Shown here one piece after another: positions 59,464-64,000 of a DNA stretch of 64,000 nucleotides (the stretch's first letter is position 1; each line of letters starts with the position of its first letter). The DNA is from an uncultured Poribacteria bacterium. GTDB taxonomy: Bacteria > Poribacteria > WGA-4E > WGA-3G. The notes beneath the pieces were generated by a model that ran no database searches, had not been told where the DNA came from, and saw only the letters and a program-made list of their open reading frames with translations. The position numbers were made by a program, and so were the translations under genes. The DNA is taken from positions 4,458,506-4,522,505 of the forward strand of contig OX638316.1 in assembly GCA_951812525.1 (NCBI GenBank), read 5' to 3'.

Positions 59464-61062
59464 ATGGGTAACAGAAACATTACAGGTCCACTCTTTGGAC
59501 TTCTTACGTTAATTTTTACCTTTATTGCTATCGCCAACTGGATCTTCCAAGCCCGGCTCGCCTTTTGGATTTGTTTACTGCTTGCGGTTGTCTCGCTCGC
59601 TATTTTTGCTCGCTTACGATTTTCAGAGGTGATCGACTTTTTTGTGAGTCGCCAAGCACGCTACGGTGCAAACGTCGCATTGAGTATCATCGGTGTTATT
59701 GGCATTGCAGTCTTCATAAATGCTATTATTGTCCAGCGTCTTGACAAAAGAGTAGATATCACGATTAATAAATTGTACACCCTATCAGAACAGAGCCTCA
59801 AAATTCTCGAATCTGTCGACAATAATATCCGTATCACCGCATTCTTGGGACAAAACGTATCTGCCCAAAACCAGCAACGTGCCAAAGATATATTAGAATT
59901 GTATCAGCGTGAAACTAAATATGTGACAGTTTCTTACGCTGATCCGTACATTGACCAACTTCTTGCGAATAAGTATAATATTCGGGTAGATGGAACGATC
60001 GTCTTTGAAAGTGATACACGGCATGAAAAGGTAACGACGATCGAAGAACAGAAATTCACGAGTGCGATTCTGAAACTTATTCAAGACGAAACGAAAAAAA
60101 TTTACTTCCTTGTCGGTCATAATGAACACGAGATTGAAGATTTTAACAACGAAGGATACAGCGGTGTGCGCGCCGAATTAGAGAATCAGAATTATGCTGC
60201 ACACAGTCTATCGCTTTTGGTGGAACCGGACATCCCAGCGGATTGTGAAGCACTTGTTATTGCTGGACCGAAAAGCACTTTGTCGCGCCATGAACTTGAT
60301 GTAGTGACGGCGTACTTAGCGCGCGACGGAAAATTGCTCCTTATGTTAGATCCATCGCTCACCTCTGCAGAGGATGCAAATATTGGTCTTGTGAGACTCA
60401 TGAAGAAATGGGGCATCACTATAGGCAACGATCTCGTCATCGACCAAATACAGTTTGTTCCGTTGTTTGGACCGAGTGCCCCAGTGCCGGGACTTGAATT
60501 ACATGAAATCACGCGTTCAATGCGGGATTTGGTGGCGTTTCTCCGCACGCGTTCTGTTACACCGAATCGCCAACAGGATCGTCTGGAGCTGAGCGTTAAA
60601 TCGCTGGCAAAGACCATCGGTGGTGCCCAAGATAGTTGGGGAGAAACCGAGCGCGACACAGATGGCACTTTCAGCAGAGACCTAACCTACACTGCTGGTG
60701 TGGATATCCCACCGCCAGTATCCGTTGCTGTGGCAGTTGAAGAAAAAGTTAGCGATAACAATCAAGAGGGAACGACCCGTTCTCCAACGCGGATCGTCGT
60801 TTTTGGAGATTCAGATTTCGCAGCGAATGCTGCCTTACGAGAAGCAAACCGAGACCTCTTTTTAGCCACAATCAATTGGCTGACATTAGAGGAGGATCTC
60901 ATCGCGATCCGGCCTATTGATTTAGAACAACAAGCATTGCGTCAGATGCGTGTCCAAGATGTTCGCTTGGTGCAAATAACATCTGTTTTTCTGATGCCCT
61001 TAATTGTTTTTGTTGCTGGGTTGATCGTCTGGTGGCAGCGTCGCAAAGGAGAGAGCGCGTGA
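59464..61062 (+). CDS. GldG-like ABC-associated membrane protein
   Basis: A 532-residue protein: three N-terminal membrane segments, a large extracytoplasmic domain with INKLYTLSEQSLKIL, LGQNVSAQNQ, FLVGHNEHEIED and LLLMLDPSL as in GldG/DUF4350-type proteins, a second part with VVFGDSDFAANA, and a final membrane helix (VFLMPLIVFVAGLIVWW). GGAGG five bases upstream of the ATG. It forms the substrate-side part of an ABC system with the preceding permease. Its stop overlaps the following GTG start. Confidence 0.9.
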   Translation: MGNRNITGPLFGLLTLIFTFIAIANWIFQARLAFWICLLLAVVSLAIFARLRFSEVIDFFVSRQARYGANVALSIIGVIGIAVFINAIIVQRLDKRVDITINKLYTLSEQSLKILESVDNNIRITAFLGQNVSAQNQQRAKDILELYQRETKYVTVSYADPYIDQLLANKYNIRVDGTIVFESDTRHEKVTTIEEQKFTSAILKLIQDETKKIYFLVGHNEHEIEDFNNEGYSGVRAELENQNYAAHSLSLLVEPDIPADCEALVIAGPKSTLSRHELDVVTAYLARDGKLLLMLDPSLTSAEDANIGLVRLMKKWGITIGNDLVIDQIQFVPLFGPSAPVPGLELHEITRSMRDLVAFLRTRSVTPNRQQDRLELSVKSLAKTIGGAQDSWGETERDTDGTFSRDLTYTAGVDIPPPVSVAVAVEEKVSDNNQEGTTRSPTRIVVFGDSDFAANAALREANRDLFLATINWLTLEEDLIAIRPIDLEQQALRQMRVQDVRLVQITSVFLMPLIVFVAGLIVWWQRRKGESA

Positions 61063-62885
61063 ATTTTCGGACGACCCTTGTCATTATTATTCTGCTTGCG
61101 GGAATTGCTGGAGCGTATTTCCTATTTTTTCAGGAATCGACCGACCAAGCATCGACGGATGAAAAATCTCCGATTCACGAAGTCTACGATATAGAACGGG
61201 ATAGCGTCCAACAGGTGGAACTCTCGTTTGCAGACCCAGCGTATCAAAACCTAAAGTTGGCAAAAGATGTATCGGGCAACTGGCAGTTAAAGGCACCGTT
61301 TCAGGCAGTCGCAGACAATGAAAAAATGAACCAGATGTTAGATGATATCCTAAACAAGCGTGTCAAACATACCATTGAAGTGTCAGAACTGACTCAGTAC
61401 GGACTGGATACACCGAGCATAACACTTGCACTTTGGACGGATGGGACTTCACCGGCGGTAACCTTCCTGATCGGCAAAAAAGCGATTAACTATTCTGTTT
61501 ATATCAAAGAGAAATCCGAAGCACACGTCTTCCTCATTGAATCCAGCGCGCTTGACGATTTGACGAAGTCGCCGACTGACCTCCGCGAACGAGCGGTTGT
61601 CAAGTTCAACGCTGAAACGGTGTCCAATATTCAGCTCACATATCGGGACGTAGGTTCGACTTCGCAATCAAAGACTGTGAACTGTGGAAAGCGAGAGGAT
61701 ACATGGTACGTTACACAACCTATCGAAGCGAAAGCAGATACTCAAGAAATTGAGAGGATTCTTTCGGATCTGCTCTTATTGCGAGTGTCAACCTATGAAG
61801 CAGATGGAGCAGATGCGACTGTCTTAGCCCAATTAGAAAAGTACGGATTAGATGAACCACGTATCCAATTGAAGCTTATAGACAGAGATATTACTCATAC
61901 ACTTAACATCGGCTCGGCAGTTCCCCCCGAAAGTGGGCAACAGGAACACGTTTATGTGAGAGATGCTCATTATGAATCGGTCTATACTATGCCTGATGAC
62001 ATCTACCGACTTCTCAACAAATCCGCTTTCGACCTGCGCGATAAACGGGTTATCGATTTTCAACGTACCGCCACAAACCGCTTTTCTATTTCAATAAGAG
62101 GGCAAGAAGAGGTTGTCTGCACAAAGGGGTACGATAATATATGGGAGTTGCAAACGCCAACAGGAAAAATAAAGACAGATGCGAAAGCGGTGGACGACTT
62201 GCTTTTTGGTGTAGACTCACTTGAAGCCGTCGTATTTGTTGAATCTCCTGTCGGAAACTTGACATCATACGGGTTAGCAGCACCTTCAATGAAGGTTGCC
62301 TTCACACAAAAAGGTGAAGACAAACCAGTGATTCTGCTTATCGGAGATTCGGCGGAAGATGAAACCGTCTATGTTAAATCTGAATATTCACCGCAAGTTG
62401 CCCGTGTTGAACGTGCTCTCATTGACAAGATTGCCTTAGGTGCAGGATGGTTGCGAGATAAACAGGTTCTCAATTTTCATATTGATGACGCAATTCGGCT
62501 CACTTTACGCGGTGAGGATGTAGATTCTCTTACATGCCAACGCCTTGGGACGAATTGGCGACTCACTGCTCCGGTGAAAGAGGAGGCAAACAACGCAGAA
62601 GTAAACGCTATTATCTATGAACTCGATAACCTAACAGCGGACATATTTGTGGGGAACACCTCTGCCCTTACGGATAGTATTACGGGTTTTAATAATCCGG
62701 ATGTGCTGCTTACCGTCGAACTACGTGATCAGAAAGTATATACCCTGCAAGTTGGCAAAAAAGAAGCATCTGGACGTTTTTATGCAAGACTTCAGCACGA
62801 ACCAGATTCAATTTTTCTGCTTAATGCAGAACTCGTTCCAAAACTGAAAACAACACTCACACTGTTTCGGACACCGAAACAGTAA
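61059..62885 (+). CDS. DUF4340 repeat protein
   Basis: A 608-residue protein starting at GTG 61059 (MNFRTTLVIIILLAGIAG) with AAGGAG seven bases upstream; the frame opens earlier inside the GldG-like gene but this start fits a signal anchor. The exposed part consists of at least three repeats of about 150 residues with W-x-L/V-x-x-P, YGLDTPSITLAL, YGLDEPRIQLKL, YGLAAPSMKVAF and LRD/ER(V/A)V segments. DUF4340 proteins regularly follow GldG-like genes. Its role is probably structural or substrate-binding at the cell surface. Confidence 0.9.
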   Translation: MNFRTTLVIIILLAGIAGAYFLFFQESTDQASTDEKSPIHEVYDIERDSVQQVELSFADPAYQNLKLAKDVSGNWQLKAPFQAVADNEKMNQMLDDILNKRVKHTIEVSELTQYGLDTPSITLALWTDGTSPAVTFLIGKKAINYSVYIKEKSEAHVFLIESSALDDLTKSPTDLRERAVVKFNAETVSNIQLTYRDVGSTSQSKTVNCGKREDTWYVTQPIEAKADTQEIERILSDLLLLRVSTYEADGADATVLAQLEKYGLDEPRIQLKLIDRDITHTLNIGSAVPPESGQQEHVYVRDAHYESVYTMPDDIYRLLNKSAFDLRDKRVIDFQRTATNRFSISIRGQEEVVCTKGYDNIWELQTPTGKIKTDAKAVDDLLFGVDSLEAVVFVESPVGNLTSYGLAAPSMKVAFTQKGEDKPVILLIGDSAEDETVYVKSEYSPQVARVERALIDKIALGAGWLRDKQVLNFHIDDAIRLTLRGEDVDSLTCQRLGTNWRLTAPVKEEANNAEVNAIIYELDNLTADIFVGNTSALTDSITGFNNPDVLLTVELRDQKVYTLQVGKKEASGRFYARLQHEPDSIFLLNAELVPKLKTTLTLFRTPKQ

Positions 62886-62995
62886 GTAGTGGCTGTCAAC
62901 TATCGGCTATCAGTATTCAGTCAAGAGATTGCTTTGTTAGAGATGGCATGTTGGTGATTGCCGACCACTGATGTCTATCCGAGTGATTTAATGTT
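62886..62995. repeat. Short-unit repeats without hairpin
   Basis: GTCAACTATCGGCTATCAGTATTCAGTCAAGAG and GGTGATTGCCGACC units of the dispersed short-repeat type, then CTATCCGAGTGATTTAATG, a relative of the spacer found in the 25307 duplication. Confidence 0.5.
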
Positions 62996-64000
62996 ATGCA
63001 GACGTACATTATCGCAACTGCTTATTTCCTTTTTTTCCTTGAACTCCTAATCATTAGCCGATCCTTTTGGTACGCGCGGCGCGAACGCAATACGCAGAGA
63101 CCGGCTTACACCCCAAAGGTGGCGGTTATCGCACCTCATTATGGTTGGGATGCTGACACAGTGGAACATGTCAAAGGGCTGTTGCATCAAGACTATGCGG
63201 GTGTGTACGAAGTGTTCTTTGTGACCCACCAAAATGCGGATTCAGGGCATGATGTTTCTTATCCACACCTATGCGAAATTGCGGAACCGCATCCGAATGT
63301 CCATGTTCTATTAGCACCGAACATCATTGAAAACGAGCTTCCACGTTCGCAAAAAGTGCAGAACTTGCTGACGGTGATAGAACAACTGCAAGGCGATATT
63401 GAAGTTATTGCGTTTGTGGATGCGGATGTTGCTATCCAAGACGATTGGTTAACGTTGCTTGTCAACCCACTCCAAGAACCAGATATAGGAACGACAGTCG
63501 GTGGACGGTTCTATTTTCCTCAGACCTGGAATATCGCATCTCTTGTGGAATCGATATGGGTAAACTTTCAGATGAGTGCCCAAGGTGATCACCCACACAC
63601 GATGGTGTGGGGCGGTTCTAATGCATTTCGACGTGAGATGCTCGAAAAAGCCCAAATCCTTGAACGTTGGGAAGAGGCGACAATTGAAGACCTCAACACA
63701 ACGCTTGCGATGCGGGACGTTAAACAGAAAATTCATTTTGTTCCAGACTGTGTAGCTATTACGCGGACGGCTAATCGGACCTGGCGCCAGATCGTGGAAT
63801 TTACAAACCGTCAGATGATTATGACCTTTCACATGGGACTCTGGCGGCAATGGTTAGCGATTCTGATAGTGTTTTTACCGAAAGGTATCTGCGTGTTTGG
63901 ATCGATTCCGTTTCTATTTTATAGGAGAGAGTTGCTACCGATTGTCTTTATTCCGTTTTTGGAGGCATTCAGCTATCGGCTCTACTCGAAAAACTTACCG
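62996..64000 (+). CDS. GT2/GT21-like glycosyltransferase, 3' end cut by window
   Basis: The frame runs open from ATG 62996 to the window end, 335 codons. An N-terminal membrane segment (IIATAYFLFFLELLII) is followed by a GT-A fold: VAVIAPHYGWD, QDYAGVYEVFFVTH, the metal-binding FVDADVAIQDDW (D-x-D), WGGSNAFRREML, IEDLNTTLAMRD (catalytic Asp pair) and NRTWRQIVEFTNRQ, which resembles the (Q/R)xxRW region. The layout is closest to ceramide-glucosyltransferase-like enzymes and HpnI of hopanoid synthesis. An ATG at 62991 is out of this frame. The substrate is likely a membrane lipid. Confidence 0.85.
   Translation, partial: MQTYIIATAYFLFFLELLIISRSFWYARRERNTQRPAYTPKVAVIAPHYGWDADTVEHVKGLLHQDYAGVYEVFFVTHQNADSGHDVSYPHLCEIAEPHPNVHVLLAPNIIENELPRSQKVQNLLTVIEQLQGDIEVIAFVDADVAIQDDWLTLLVNPLQEPDIGTTVGGRFYFPQTWNIASLVESIWVNFQMSAQGDHPHTMVWGGSNAFRREMLEKAQILERWEEATIEDLNTTLAMRDVKQKIHFVPDCVAITRTANRTWRQIVEFTNRQMIMTFHMGLWRQWLAILIVFLPKGICVFGSIPFLFYRRELLPIVFIPFLEAFSYRLYSKNLP

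Noticed and set aside
1-64000. Prophage, integron or insertion sequence
   Set aside because: No integrase, transposase, phage structural gene or terminal inverted repeat with target duplication was seen; the only mobile-looking sequences are short hairpins.

Overview
Single-contig bacterial DNA of moderate GC with dense, mostly short-gapped genes on both strands, no rRNA, no phage and no transposase. The gene mix is phytanoyl-CoA dioxygenase, two Gfo/Idh/MocA oxidoreductases, a sugar-phosphate isomerase, a CnaB-metallophosphoesterase, a LamG relic, a LarA-like protein and two paralogous giant membrane proteins of the DUF6785 type. Together with many short hairpin repeats between genes, this resembles uncultured sponge-associated or marine lineages such as Candidatus Poribacteria. 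That placement is inference from gene content only.

Layout. 1-8.8 kb: 3' part of dsbD, a TPR protein, two tRNAs (Thr-CGT, Phe-GAA), dnaN, a TAXI solute-binding lipoprotein, a flavin oxidoreductase and hisA. 8.8-14.4 kb: an incomplete sugar ABC transporter (binding protein and one permease), an FmdB zinc ribbon, a CDF metal exporter, a ferritin-like protein and a Gfo/Idh/MocA protein with an altered catalytic motif. 14.4-20.8 kb: the main accessory block, with a 24-bp operator-like palindrome, a one-polypeptide restriction-modification enzyme (N-terminal PD-ExK plus adenine methyltransferase) and a 900-residue TPR protein. 20.9-32.8 kb: SDR, a heterodimeric ABC exporter with one degenerate ATP site, a LamG pseudogene, coaE, phytanoyl-CoA dioxygenase, metallophosphoesterase and the modA-modB-modC molybdate importer, interrupted by a small acidic membrane protein. 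32.9-41.9 kb: isomerase, PLP enzyme of the cysteine-synthase family, DUF1015, esterase, CinA N-domain protein, an unusually extended infA, an odd J-domain protein, SDR and a second Gfo/Idh/MocA. 42-53.4 kb: DUF3352-like protein, two DUF6785-type paralogues, endonuclease III, a GT-C-like membrane protein, ATP sulfurylase and a zinc alcohol dehydrogenase. 53.6-64 kb: LarA-like protein, MetE-like protein, a ClpX-like unfoldase without zinc domain, and a tightly overlapping run (chlorite-dismutase family, ABC-2 permease, GldG-like, DUF4340), ending in a truncated GT2/GT21-like glycosyltransferase.

The most distinctive feature is a network of REP-like elements. More than twenty intergenic hairpins of several unrelated stem sequences nearly all end in CTAC, which is GTAG before the hairpin on the other strand, the layout of REP elements mobilised by RAYT transposases. 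Two of them are expanded into arrays of small hairpins whose stem arms change together. Recognisable sigma70-type promoters occur before dnaN, modA and several plus-strand genes, and several genes start with TTG behind good Shine-Dalgarno sequences.
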